Assembly: GCA_030272585.1 (NCBI GenBank)
Contig: BSYQ01000003.1
Location: 2,852,001 to 2,916,000, forward strand
Source: Bryopsis sp. KO-2023
Taxonomy: Eukaryota > Chlorophyta > Ulvophyceae > Bryopsidales > Bryopsidaceae
Direction of reading: 5' to 3'
DNA length: 64,000 nucleotides
Below, piece by piece: positions 11,018 through 20,219 of this stretch; the stretch's first letter is position 1; each line of letters begins with the position of its first letter. Both the position numbers and the translations under genes were made by a program. A model generated the notes under the pieces. That model did no database searches and was not told the DNA's origin. It saw nothing but the letters and a program-made list of their open reading frames with translations.

Positions 11018-14000
11018 TCAGTTATGGCCATGTTTGGCTGAGTTTTTCCTTTCGAACTCAGCTAACAATTCTGCACAGTGTTCCAGATGTGCAACCGGTT
11101 CCCATGTGGCCTCATGGGTCGGATAACCCTTCCATAGTACCAGGTACCTCTTTCTTTTTCCAGCTCCCTTGGATCGTAGAACCGTCTCCACTTCGAATTC
11201 CTCGGCTCCAGTTAGTTCGTCCACCAGAGCCGGTCCTGGAGGATCGTCCCTCTTGAATTCCTCGGAACGTATATCCTCCTTGAGTTTGGAGACGTGGAAG
11301 GTTGGATGTAGTCGCCATGTTTCTGGTAGATCAATGCGGTAGGCCACCGGTGATATCACTTTGGTCACCTTGAATGGCCCGATGAACCGTCTTCGGACCT
11401 TAGCTGGTACATGCTTGGTCACGGCCAAAGGAAGATGTGCACTTCGTAGGCACACTTCTTGGCCCACTTGGAACTCCACGTGCCTCCTTTTCTTGTTGGC
11501 TACTTGGCACATTTGCTCCTGGGCGGCGTGGTAGTTCTTCTTCGCGTCCATCAAATCGTCCCGCATTCGGTCCACCATGGCTTCTGCGGCCTCAACATTA
11601 CTCTTGGGCCGGTCCAACTCCAATCCCTTCGGATGCTGGCCGTACATAAGGTAGAACGGCGTGTACTTGGTACTGGCGTTGATCGAGTTATTCGCTGCAA
11701 ATTCTGCCGTGCTCAGGTAGTCGCTCCACTTCTCCGGCCTGGCCTCAATATAGGGCCGAAGGAAGTTCTCCAGGGTCCGGATCGTTACCTCACTCTGGCC
11801 ATCCGACTGTGGATGGTGAGCAGTTGACATCCGCAGATCCGTTCCTACGAGCCTGAACAGTTCCTTGTAGAACTGGCTCGTGAACCGTGGATCTCGATCC
11901 GAAACGATCACTTCAGGTATTCCTGAGGTAGGGAACACCTGGGATAGAAACAACTCGGCATACTCCTTTGCCGATACCTCCTTGGTACATGGCACGAACT
12001 TGCACATTTTTGTGAGCCGGTCCACAAAGACAGCGACAGCGGTATACCCATTCGATTTCGGCAAATCGGTCACAAGGTCCGTTGTCAGCTGTTCCCACTT
12101 ATATGTCGGAACGGGAAGCGGATTCAGCAATCCTTTGGGCTTCGCGTTCTCGGTCTTCATCACTTGGCATGTGGGGCACGAGCGGACATAGTCGGTCACG
12201 GTTCGTCTCCAACCGCGCCACCAATATCTTCGGCTCACGAGCTCGGCCGTCCTGGCCACTCCTGGATGTCCCGCCATCGGAACATCGTGGTGATCGTGCA
12301 ACACCACTTGTCGTTTTGTGGTAGGGACCACTAGTTTTGGGTCCACTCCTGGTTCGGTTTGATATAAAAGCATTCCCGGTTCGGTCCGAGAATACCCGGG
12401 TACATGTCGTCCTTGGTCCAGTTGGTCCAGAATACGCTTCAAAGTAGGGTCATCAGTGGTCGCTTGCGTCCATTCCTGCGCCTCCCCGGGCGAAATTTTG
12501 GCCTCCAAAATTGCATTCAACTTGAGCTGAGGCTTGCGTGACAATGCATCAGCCACCACATTGGATCGGCCCGGAAGGTAGACGATCTTCGGCATAATAG
12601 ACTGAAAATATCCCGCTTTCAACCAGCGGGTCTGGGTCCGAGACAGGACCCGTTGCTGGAGGAAATGTGTAGCGGGCTGGTGGTCCGTGTAGACAGTGGT
12701 CCCTTTCGGCGCGCCTTCGAGATAATGGCGCCATTGAGCCAAGGCATAGGAAATGCCCAAAAGCTCCCTTTCATAGGCCGAGTACTTCTGTTCGGCTGAG
12801 TTGAGGGACCTACTGAGGAACGCCACCGGTTGAAGTCCATCGTCAGCCTCCTGCATCAATGTGGCTCCCAGCGCAAAATCCGAAGCATCCGTGACAACTA
12901 CATATGGCTTGTCCGGATCCGGTATCAGCAGGACCGGAGCCGTCGTCAGACTTTCCTTCAGGGCTTCAAAAGCTGCCTTCTGCTCGGCTCCCCATTCCCA
13001 TGGCTGGTCCTTCTTCACAAGCTTCTGGATCGGCGCCGCTACCTTCGAAAACTGTCGAATGAAGCGACGGTAATACGAAACCATCCCCAGAAAACTTCGG
13101 ACCTCAGGAACAGAGGTCAGCGGCTCCCAATCCCGGATCGCCTGGACCTTGGACCGATGCGGCAAGATTCCATTCGCCGAGATCCAATGGCCCACAAAAT
13201 CCAGTTCCTTCACGGCGATAGAACACTTCGATGCCTTCGCGTACAGGTTGTGCTCCGCTAGCTTGTCCAATACCAAGCGTAGGTGCTCCGCATGCTCCTC
13301 CTCGTTCTTGCTGTAGACTATGATGTCATCGAGGAACACGACCATGAACCGGTCATGGAAATCCCGGAACAGGTCGTTTATCATAGCCATAAACTGCGGA
13401 GGGGCGTTTGTGAGCCCAAATGGCACCACCTTGTACTCGTAGTGTCCGTACCGGGTCCGGAACGCTGTCTTCTCCTGGTCCTCAGGCCGGATCGGCATCT
13501 GCCAGTAGCCGGATCGCAGGTCCAACCGGCTAAACACCTTAGCCCCCTGTAGTCGGTCCAATAGCTCCTCGGGTAGCGGTAGTGGATAGCGGTTCTTGAT
13601 GGTCCTCTGGTTGAGCCAGCGGTAGTCGATGCAAAAGCGAAGGCCACCGTCCTTCTTGTTAGCGAAGAGGACCGGTGCGCCCCATGGACTCTTGGAGGGC
13701 CGGATCAACTCCCGGTCCAACATATAGTCCAGCTGTTTACGGACCTCCTGAAGCTCCGCCGGAGATAGCTTATACATGGGACGAAAGATTGGCTTCGTCC
13801 CCTCCTCAACTTTGATCTCGAACTCGTGCCCGTTTCGGACCGGTGGCGGTCCCTTGGGCAGATCCGAGGCAAATACTCTCCGATAGCTCTCCAGTAGGGT
13901 CGAAATCTTTCGAGAGGTGTCCTCCCGAATCAGTCGCTCCACATCGTCCTTCTGATGTCCGTCTTCTGGCTCCACTTCCGTAACTACCACCATCAAAGCT

Positions 14001-15073
14001 CCACAATCGTTGGCCCGTATCCCTCGCCAAACGTTGGTGGCGGATGTCGGTTCCAATCCCCCAATACTCATGACTTCAGTTGGTTTTGGCTGAGTTGAAA
14101 TAGCTAATGGTAATGATAGTTGGCTCCGGCCCCGACGAACCTTAATGGTCCGAGTGCGAAAACACAAATCGGGGTTTTCAGCAACCAACCACGGAATTCC
14201 CAATATCATTTCATATGCCATTCCAGGGAACAAGTGGAAATCAGACACAAAGTTAACTGATCCGGACCGGAACTGTAACCGGTCCGCTCGTCCTGTAACC
14301 TGTTTCCTGGAACCATCTGCCATAACCAAAGTCCGTTGTTCGGGGAAAACCTTTACACCCACTTTCTCCACTACTTCCTTCGAAAGGTAATTTTCCCAAC
14401 TGCCCGAATCGACATAAGCCACTACTGGCACGTCATTAATAAAAACCCTTATTTCAAACCCCGTAAAACGACTATTCTTGCCGGCCCCGCCGGTCTTAGC
14501 TAAAAAAGAAAAATTGTCGGCCGTCGCAGAACCGGTCCGACTAAGTGCCTGCCCTAGCACTTCCCCATCCACTTCGGTAGCTCCTTGACCTTTCCCTGGT
14601 TCAAGTGATGCATCACGCTCCGAGTGGTCCGATGGCCCCACGGGCTGTTCTTGCCCTTGACCGTCGGTGGCTCCTCTCAAGGGTCCCGTCCCTGGTGACC
14701 CGGTCCGCACATCTGCTGTATCTTGGGGACTGTCTTGCGGACTGGAGCTGTGTTTCGGTTCTTCCGGCTGATCTTTCCAGCGTACTCTTTTTTCCCTTTG
14801 CCCTTGATCTCCCGGATCGCTGGCCTCATCACCACCCGTTTCCTGGTCCAAGGCTGGTGGTCCTGCGCCTCGGACCTTCAATTTACTGATCTTTTGGCAT
14901 CCGACAGTTTCAGACAATATCGCACTCCATGGTTGCCTCCACAAAGATAACACGACATTTGTCCCCTGCCGCCGCCTCCTGCATTCCCTCTTCCGCCTTG
15001 TCGGCCTCCAGTGCCACGGCCTCTGCCTCGGCCTCCGTCTCCTCGGTGATAGTGAAGCTTGTGGGTGACGCAA
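11018..15073 (-). CDS. pol: Chromovirus pol polyprotein
   Basis: The uninterrupted frame has 1,351 codons. Recognisable domains are: aspartic protease with DSG near residue 222; reverse transcriptase about 430-620 with FLDD at 580; RNase H about 720-850 beginning with TDAS; integrase zinc finger about 926-970 with H-x-H and CPTC; integrase core about 985-1105 with VSDRD and the final catalytic E near 1095; and a C-terminal chromodomain about 1290-1340 ([12 protein letters not shown]). The first roughly 65 codons overlap the end of gag in another frame, so the first Met is probably not the true start. Pol lies in the -1 frame relative to gag and would need frameshifting or an equivalent; no classical slippery heptamer stood out. 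All catalytic motifs look intact. Confidence 0.95.
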   Translation of the reverse strand: MRHPQASLSPRRRRPRQRPWHWRPTRRKRECRRRRQGTNVVLSLWRQPWSAILSETVGCQKISKLKVRGAGPPALDQETGGDEASDPGDQGQREKRVRWKDQPEEPKHSSSPQDSPQDTADVRTGSPGTGPLRGATDGQGQEQPVGPSDHSERDASLEPGKGQGATEVDGEVLGQALSRTGSATADNFSFLAKTGGAGKNSRFTGFEIRVFINDVPVVAYVDSGSWENYLSKEVVEKVGVKVFPEQRTLVMADGSRKQVTGRADRLQFRSGSVNFVSDFHLFPGMAYEMILGIPWLVAENPDLCFRTRTIKVRRGRSQLSLPLAISTQPKPTEVMSIGGLEPTSATNVWRGIRANDCGALMVVVTEVEPEDGHQKDDVERLIREDTSRKISTLLESYRRVFASDLPKGPPPVRNGHEFEIKVEEGTKPIFRPMYKLSPAELQEVRKQLDYMLDRELIRPSKSPWGAPVLFANKKDGGLRFCIDYRWLNQRTIKNRYPLPLPEELLDRLQGAKVFSRLDLRSGYWQMPIRPEDQEKTAFRTRYGHYEYKVVPFGLTNAPPQFMAMINDLFRDFHDRFMVVFLDDIIVYSKNEEEHAEHLRLVLDKLAEHNLYAKASKCSIAVKELDFVGHWISANGILPHRSKVQAIRDWEPLTSVPEVRSFLGMVSYYRRFIRQFSKVAAPIQKLVKKDQPWEWGAEQKAAFEALKESLTTAPVLLIPDPDKPYVVVTDASDFALGATLMQEADDGLQPVAFLSRSLNSAEQKYSAYERELLGISYALAQWRHYLEGAPKGTTVYTDHQPATHFLQQRVLSRTQTRWLKAGYFQSIMPKIVYLPGRSNVVADALSRKPQLKLNAILEAKISPGEAQEWTQATTDDPTLKRILDQLDQGRHVPGYSRTEPGMLLYQTEPGVDPKLVVPTTKRQVVLHDHHDVPMAGHPGVARTAELVSRRYWWRGWRRTVTDYVRSCPTCQVMKTENAKPKGLLNPLPVPTYKWEQLTTDLVTDLPKSNGYTAVAVFVDRLTKMCKFVPCTKEVSAKEYAELFLSQVFPTSGIPEVIVSDRDPRFTSQFYKELFRLVGTDLRMSTAHHPQSDGQSEVTIRTLENFLRPYIEARPEKWSDYLSTAEFAANNSINASTKYTPFYLMYGQHPKGLELDRPKSNVEAAEAMVDRMRDDLMDAKKNYHAAQEQMCQVANKKRRHVEFQVGQEVCLRSAHLPLAVTKHVPAKVRRRFIGPFKVTKVISPVAYRIDLPETWRLHPTFHVSKLKEDIRSEEFKRDDPPGPALVDELTGAEEFEVETVLRSKGAGKRKRYLVLWKGYPTHEATWEPVAHLEHCAELLAEFERKNSAKHGHN
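14878..15046 (-). pseudogene. gag: gag, C-terminal piece with zinc knuckle (split gene)
   Basis: In the frame that joins the capsid piece across the solo LTR, the minus strand reads a Gly/Arg-rich stretch and then a nucleocapsid zinc knuckle C-x2-C-x4-H-x4-C ([13 protein letters not shown]). A TGA follows at 14880-14878. The frame overlaps the beginning of pol. It is cut off from the rest of gag by the solo LTR at 15047-15463. Confidence 0.8.
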
Positions 15074-15463
15074 TAGTGGTCGGCTGTGTTGGTTGGATTC
15101 GTGATAACTTGCTGGCTAACGCAAGTATACTTGTGGGGTTTGTTGGTTTAGACAACTCTCTAGCTAGCGCGGTTGTGAACGCTACTAGAGCACTTGGGTT
15201 GGGAAGTGATTGCGTCAGGCAAACACTTAACACACACACACACACAAACACAAGCGGGAACACACCAATCCCACGAATCCCGAGTTCTTACAAAGTAACT
15301 ATGAGTGTCAAAACAACGAGTGGGCCTCTTAAGTACCCCTAAGTGTAGTACGCTGACGCATGCCCCAAACTCTGGGTCTAATCTGTCTTACTCGTGAACC
15401 CACATGCGTCAGCCACCCTCGGCTCTATCCCAAACTACCTCGTATAGCGCTAAAAGACTAACA
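15047..15463 (-). mobile_element. Solo LTR nested in gag
   Basis: This 417-bp sequence begins TGTTAGTC and ends CACTATCA on the minus strand. It is flanked by the 5-bp duplication CTCGG (15042-15046 and 15464-15468). No internal region remains, so an entire element inserted here and recombined between its LTRs. It carries a (CA)n run near 15231-15245 and an internal inverted repeat built on CTGACGCATG. It is unrelated by eye to the host element's own LTR. Confidence 0.9.
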
Positions 15464-16067
15464 CTCGGCCACGGCCACGGCCACGGCCTCGGTCTCCAAT
15501 GGCTCCAAGTCGGTCCTCACGCGGTCCATCGCCAATGCTGTTGACTCGGCTTCGTCGGTTCCATCTTGGTCTGCCTCCTTGGCCCCTGGCACCGGAATGT
15601 GGATGTAGGGTCCGGACACCGTCGAGTCGTTCAGCCATTTCGATCGCCTCCTGCACATCCCCTCGCACGAATCCAGCGATAGTAGTGCGAAGAGGGTCTC
15701 GTAACCCAGCGACGAACGTCGAAAACATTTCCGCCTCCGTCATGTCCGGGATGCGAAAACAAATGTGCTGGAACCGGCGCACGTAGTCACGCACGGTCCC
15801 TCCCTGCCTGAGGCCACGTAACTCGGTCCGGGCCCGTTCCGTCGAAGTCGTAGGCTCAAATTGGCGACGTGCCTCCGTTGCCCACTCTTGCCAATCAGCG
15901 AAGGGTTGGCGTCTCCCCTCAGCCATGCGAAGCTCCTGCAGGTTCATCCAACGCGAGGCCGCTCCTCCAACGTGGGCCGACAGCACTCGGATCCACTGGA
16001 CAGGGACATCTTGGGCCCGCAACCACCTGCCCATCTGCATAACCCACTCGGTGACGGACACATCCAT
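15450..16067 (-). pseudogene. gag: gag, capsid piece (split gene)
   Basis: The frame shows the Retrotrans_gag capsid fold of Ty3/gypsy elements: TEWVMQMGRWL near the start, WMNLQELR, then RDYVRRFQHICFRIPDMTE and FVAGLRDPLRTTI, ending in an RGRGRG stretch. The apparent first Met comes from the inserted element, and the last codons come from the solo LTR. True gag sequence spans about 15469-16063. Confidence 0.85.
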
Positions 16068-16412
16068 ACTATGGATCCGATCACGATCTAATCGGTCGTG
16101 GATTGATCGGTCCGACCGATTAAATCGTGATCGGGTTTTTCCGATCAGATCGATCGCCGATCAAATCGGTTTGGCCGATCATCGATGGAGATCGGCCGAT
16201 CACCAATCTGATCGGCTGACCGATTTAATCGGCCAACTTTGATCGGCCGATCACGATCAAACCGATCAACGTCAGCCGATCAAGTGCCGACAGGTCGCGG
16301 CGCTTGATCGGGATCGGGATCGGGATCGGAGATGCCGATTAGATCGGATCATGATCGGTCAATTGATCGGTCCATCACAAATGCCGAGAAATCACCACCC
16401 GCAGGTGTTTCT

Positions 16413-16488
16413 GGGGTGCAGGGATTCGAACCTGGGACCTAACAGACTAGAGACAGACGCATTAACGCTTGGACCACTCGGAGCCACG
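16413..16488 (-). other. tRNA-like sequence, left copy in foldback
   Basis: On the minus strand TGGCTCCGAGTGG resembles the A-box of Ser/Leu-type tRNAs, and GGTTCGAATCCC is a canonical B-box. It is inverted relative to the copy at 16572-16650. Stems do not fold cleanly, so it is probably a tRNA-derived relic. Confidence 0.5.
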
Positions 16489-16571
16489 GTCATTAGGTCA
16501 TCCGTGTCATTATATACCTCAGTTTGTCGGACTGACAGATCACGTATATAATGACACGGATGACCTACAAA

Positions 16572-16650
16572 CCGTGGCTCCGAGTGGTCCAAGCGTTAGT
16601 GAGTATGCTTCTAATCCGTTAGGTACCCGGTTCGAATCCTTCTACCTCAG
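16572..16650 (+). other. tRNA-like sequence, right copy in foldback
   Basis: It reads CCGTGGCTCCGAGTGGTCC (A-box region) and CCGGTTCGAATCC (B-box). The loop-like CTTCTAA between them would give anticodon TCT. Together with the left copy and the outer segment CACCTGCGGGTGGTGA it forms an imperfect hairpin. Stem pairing is too poor for a confident tRNA gene. Confidence 0.5.
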
Positions 16651-17058
16651 AAACACCTGCGGGTGGTGACTTGTCGGCATTTTCGCGAGACCGATCAATT
16701 CATCGATCAAATGATCAATACCGATCATGATCGGATGCAGGGCCGATCACGATCACACCGATCAAGGTCAGCCGATGAAGTGCCGACAGGTCGCGGCGCT
16801 TGATCGTGATCGGGATCGTGATCGGAACAACCGATCAGATCGGTGATCGGCGAACCGATCACGATCACGATCAACATGTGATCGGACGATCAAGAGCACG
16901 ATCAACATTTGATCGGCCGATCACGATCACGATCACCGATCAGCCAAAAATGAAAAAAAAAAAAAAAAAACCGATCATTGCTAAAATCGGTTCTAGGACG
17001 CAGTTATGATGTCGGATTACTGCTGTGACCTAATATTACCTTAGTTTTGGAAGATCGA

Positions 17059-18504
17059 TCAGATCCATAGTATGGACACATCGTGGTCACCTGTGTAGGG
17101 TTTAGGCATCTGCAACTTCAAGTGGCGCTGAGGGTTGCGTCCATCCGGTGGGTTTGGTGCGCCTGGTCCTGGTGGTCCTCCCGGACCTCCTGGTCCGCCT
17201 GGTCCACCTGGTCCTGGTCCACCTGGTCCACCCGGTCCTCCTGGTCCTCCTGGCCCTCCTGGTCCGCCTGGTCCATTGGGTCCTCCTGGCCCTCCTGGTC
17301 GCCTCGATCCGTCTGGTCCATCATCATCGTCATCGCCTCCACCGCCTCCGCCGCCTCCCGCTGGGTGCGTCCCTTGTCGCCGGTTCATCTGTCCAGTTGG
17401 GTCTCGTTGGCCCACTGATGCGTATGATCCCATCCCAGCGAATGGGTCCGATCCGGAGTTGAACCCTCCCCGACCACTCGTCTGCTGCATGGCTCCTGGT
17501 GGCACTTGTGCTGCGGGCCATGGTCTGCCTTGGTCGGTAGTTTGGTCTCGAATAACGGGACCTGGCCTGCGGTTCAACCTGGGTCCTGGGTCGGCGGTTC
17601 CTCTGGGGGGTACGAGCACAGGTAAAGGTGCGGCGTTGACGTCCATAGGTGATACCAGCGATACTTGAGGTTGTCCTGACGAAGTGGCTACTGTTGGTGC
17701 CACGGCCGGTACACCGGTCAGCCCTGTCGTGACCACGGGTACCAAAGGTGGAGCCGTTGGTGCCTGGACCGTCTGCGTTCCAACGTACACGGGAACGTGT
17801 TGCGGTCCGGTGGGCACCTGCTTGGACCATAACTTGACGAGCTCTTCCACGTTGGGTTTGGCTTCTGTCTCGCGCCAAAGTCGGTCCTTGTCCTTCTCCA
17901 ACTCCTTGGTAACCACGTCGAGTGTAGCTACTGCGACCTTGTTGTCGTTGAGCTGATGTGTGAGATACTCGGTCCTGGCCCCAAGGTGCTTGACATCGTC
18001 CTCGGCCTTGGCGGCCACGCGGTCCTGGCTCAGTTGGAGACGGCGCTCCAGCTCCGCGGTGAGCTGTCCATACTCTTGGCGTTGTGCCTCCAATCTCTCG
18101 GCGAGACCCGCGACCTGTTGATCGACGAGGGCCGCCTGCCGTTCTTCGGCTTCTCTCCTCTGGGCCTCGAGACGGTAGTCGAGATCTTCGGCTTGCTGGT
18201 CTAGCAAAGCGGCTGCGTGCTCCTGTTGCTGTTGCAGCTGGCCCCGGACCTCTTCGAGGGCCGCCTGTAGGTTGGCCACGGTCCGGTCCGCCCATTGACC
18301 CGCGTCCACCTCCAACTGGTTCATGCGTACGTCGGCTTGGTTGTTCTCGACGTGAACCTGTTGTACGTGCTGGTAATTCTGCTGCACGAACATGGGTCCT
18401 TGGGCCGGTGGTGGAGGGTCGTCTTCGGTCCCCAAACTCATCTCGTCTCCCTCGTCCACATGGTCGGGATAGGCTGGGGCTTCCTCGTACGGGATAAGGT
18501 CCAT
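17059..18504 (-). pseudogene. gag: gag, N-terminal piece with coiled coil and collagen-like tract (split gene)
   Basis: The frame starts MDLIPYEEAPAYP. Residues about 50-215 form a long coiled coil rich in Q, E, R and A with heptad-like spacing. A Pro/Val/Thr-rich section follows, then a poly-Gly and poly-Asp stretch, then a collagen-like run of Gly-Pro-Gly and Gly-Gly-Pro triplets. It ends in PKPYTGDHDV, where the GATC-rich element interrupts it. The last codons (ILWI) come from the insertion. Skipping the insertion and one duplication copy leads directly in frame into the capsid piece. Confidence 0.85.
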
Positions 18505-18863
18505 GCCTGGCGCCTAGCGGTCTCTCTGGCTGCGGCCTGGGCTCGTTGAACCTCGAGTACCTCCTGATACAAGGCCTGGAAATCGGGGTCGTTCCTCTGC
18601 TCCTCCGTGAACACGGAGTCACAGGATCCCACGCTCTCCAAATCTTCGTCCCGCGGTCCACGCGGTACAGGTATGTCGGCCAAGCTGGGTCCGGAAACAA
18701 AAGTCAGAGGTGTGCCACGATAACTTGTTGGGAAGTCCACCTGAAACGCGTTCCAATGCGCGACGGTAGCTGGATCGGGAACGGTAGGTGCTGCGGACAC
18801 TGGCACTTGGAACTCCGAGCCAGTGGATGCGTCGGTCAGGTTCGAAGGTGTCGAAGGGTACAT
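18438..18863 (-). CDS. Small ORF upstream of gag in the chromovirus
   Basis: This 141-codon frame starts about 55 bases inside the 5' LTR and overlaps the beginning of gag by 67 bases. Gag lies in the -1 frame relative to it. It has ordinary, non-repetitive composition (SYRGTPLTFVSGPSLADIPVPRG) and no domain I recognise. As the first ATG frame of the element's transcript it is either an N-terminal extension of Gag reached by frameshifting, a separate leader protein, or chance. Confidence 0.45.
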   Translation of the reverse strand: MYPSTPSNLTDASTGSEFQVPVSAAPTVPDPATVAHWNAFQVDFPTSYRGTPLTFVSGPSLADIPVPRGPRDEDLESVGSCDSVFTEEQRNDPDFQALYQEVLEVQRAQAAARETARRQAWTLSRTRKPQPIPTMWTRETR

Positions 18864-18904
18864 ATAGATCTCCTTGGTGATGCGGTTCGCGAGTCCGGGA
18901 ACTC

Positions 18905-18916
18905 GCTCCGAAACCA
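18905..18916 (-). other. Primer-binding site of the chromovirus
   Basis: Two bases inside the 5' LTR the minus strand reads TGGTTTCGGAGC. This matches the initiator-Met tRNA primer site used by many plant retrotransposons (TGGTATCAGAGC) at 10 of 12 positions. Another primer tRNA is possible. Confidence 0.6.
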
Positions 18917-18918
18917 GT

Positions 18919-19328
18919 TGATAAAAACACGGGAAAGTATCGAGTAGTGGTAGACGTTACGTCTAGAACCACGGAAACACGGATAAGAGTCTTTGCTTAC
19001 AAGCTTACTCTAGAACATTGTTACCTCGGTCCGGATCCAATAAATATGGGGCCGGACCGACAACCTGGCAAAAGGAACGGTTGAGAGCTGTCGGACCCAG
19101 CGTCCACTGGACCGACAGATCCAGACCAAATCCTTCTCAGGACCGTTGGTTGGATTGTGTGGACATGGTAACTGCCACCGTGTCCACCTCTCACTTGGGT
19201 CAGTCGGACTGTACTGCTGGACCGGCTCTGGTACCGAACCAGGCACTGATTACCGGACCAGGCTGATCCAGTCCGACTGGATTGACTTAGGTGAATGTGT
19301 ACTCGTTCCAGAGTCCACGTTCGTATCA
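18919..19328 (-). repeat. 5' LTR of the chromovirus
   Basis: The 410-bp LTR is identical to the 3' LTR except for one substitution and 19 extra bases (TCCGACTGGATTGACTTAG). The flanking duplication GCTGA follows at 19329-19333. Confidence 0.95.
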
Positions 19329-19344
19329 GCTGAGGACACCACTC

Positions 19345-19620
19345 GGGGGGGGGGGGGGGAGTAGTTGATACGAGGTGACGAGGTTAGTGTCTAGATGTCC
19401 CATCGGTGGGTGTGTCACTGTAGAGTAAGGGGTTAGTGTGTTGTGGACGGTACTTAAAGGGTTGTATTTTTGACATTGTGTAACCTTTGGGGCTGGGTTT
19501 GCTATTGTGTTGTGTTCCCACGTTCTACCCTCCTCCACTTGGAGGAGGGCCCCTATCTACCCTTCCCCCTCTGGGGGAAGGGCCCCTATCATTTTGTTTT
19601 AGGAGATTTTGTTCATTTAG
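19345..19620 (+). mobile_element. Remnant 3' end of a related LTR element
   Basis: A run of 15 G residues followed by AGTAGT leads into TGATACGAGG at 19366. This copies, on the + strand, the polypurine tract plus LTR start of the neighbouring chromovirus (nine G, AGTGGT, then TGATACGA). After about ten bases the sequences diverge, so this is a related but different family. The block at 19503-19566 recurs at 5098-5163. The far end of the LTR is not clear. Confidence 0.5.
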
Positions 19621-19635
19621 GAGTTGATTACATTC

Positions 19636-20216
19636 AGAGGCTTTTGCCTTGCTTCGAACGTTGGGACACGCTTCACTCATGTATGTCGTTGCAACAGGGC
19701 GGTTTGCCCTACGCAACTTGTAATTCTGTTTCTGTTTCTGAGTCGGTCACGATTGGAAACGTTAGATGAACATTTGTTTCATCAATATGGTGATGAGAGC
19801 GTGTGGGAATATCCAGATGGTTATTTGGAGGTTCTTTGCTCTGAGGAGGATTGAGTTCTGGGTTTGGATGATGAGTTCTAGTCCTACACTCGGGACGTTT
19901 TGTGGACGTTTGTGTTCTTGGTTATTTTTTCGTTGTCGGGCGCTCGCTTTGGTCTTCTGAGTTTGCAGCGACCGATTCTGGTGTTTGTGGTGCTTTTGTT
20001 TCGAGGTTTGGGCTCTTTCTCGAGTCTCGATCGGGTATTTCAGGTTTCAGAGATGTAAGAGATCTTTTTATTTTTAGGACATTTCGTTTTTTAGGAGATG
20101 CATACAGAAAGAGGCTTTTGCCTTGCTTCCAACGTTGGGACAACGATTCACTCATGTATGTCGTTGCAACAGGGCGGTTTGCCCTACGCAACTTGTAATT
20201 CTGTTTCTGTTTCTGT
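19636..20216 (+). repeat. 105-bp direct repeat, two copies
   Basis: The segments 19636-19740 and 20111-20216 both read AGAGGCTTTTGCCTTGCTTC, then ACGTTGGGACA, then a long identical block from TCACTCATGTATG to (TCTGTT)n. They differ at a handful of sites. The trailing simple repeat suggests the tail of a retroposed or LTR-derived unit. Confidence 0.8.
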
Positions 20217-20219
20217 TTC

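Larger units (their letters stand above)
16064..17075. mobile_element. GATC-rich inverted-repeat element nested in gag
   Basis: The element is 1,012 bp, with ends CCATACTATGGATC and its reverse complement (about 19 bp with one mismatch). It is flanked by the direct duplication ACACAT (16058-16063 and 17076-17081). The interior is dominated by GATC-containing words (CCGATCA, GATCGG), including two direct copies of a roughly 80-base block at 16247 and 16741. A foldback centre (about 16391-16670) carries two tRNA-like sequences head to head. It has no coding capacity. The end sequence and 6-bp duplication do not match a superfamily I can name. Confidence 0.8.
8598..19328 (-). mobile_element. Ty3/gypsy chromovirus, full length, with nested insertions
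   Basis: This is a complete LTR retrotransposon on the minus strand. LTRs beginning TG and ending CA lie at 8598-8988 and 18919-19328, and the flanks carry the 5-bp duplication GCTGA (8593-8597 and 19329-19333). Going 5' to 3' on the minus strand it contains a primer site, a small upstream ORF, gag, pol (protease, reverse transcriptase, RNase H, integrase, chromodomain), a 3' accessory ORF and a polypurine tract. Over their shared length the two LTRs differ by one substitution and one 19-bp indel, so insertion was recent. Two later insertions (15047-15463 and 16064-17075) interrupt gag. Confidence 0.95.

Noticed and set aside
15073..15263. The pol start at Met 15073 and the frame at 14910-15263 as separate proteins
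   Set aside because: The first overlaps the gag zinc-knuckle region and is likely non-initiating; the second mixes solo-LTR sequence with a gag alternate frame.
16413..16650. Two functional tRNA genes
   Set aside because: Stem pairing is poor and they form the foldback core of a transposon.
17135..17668. A collagen-like open frame of 177 codons on the + strand
   Set aside because: It is the antisense of the Gly/Pro-rich tract in gag; GGN-CCN repeats read as Gly/Pro on both strands.
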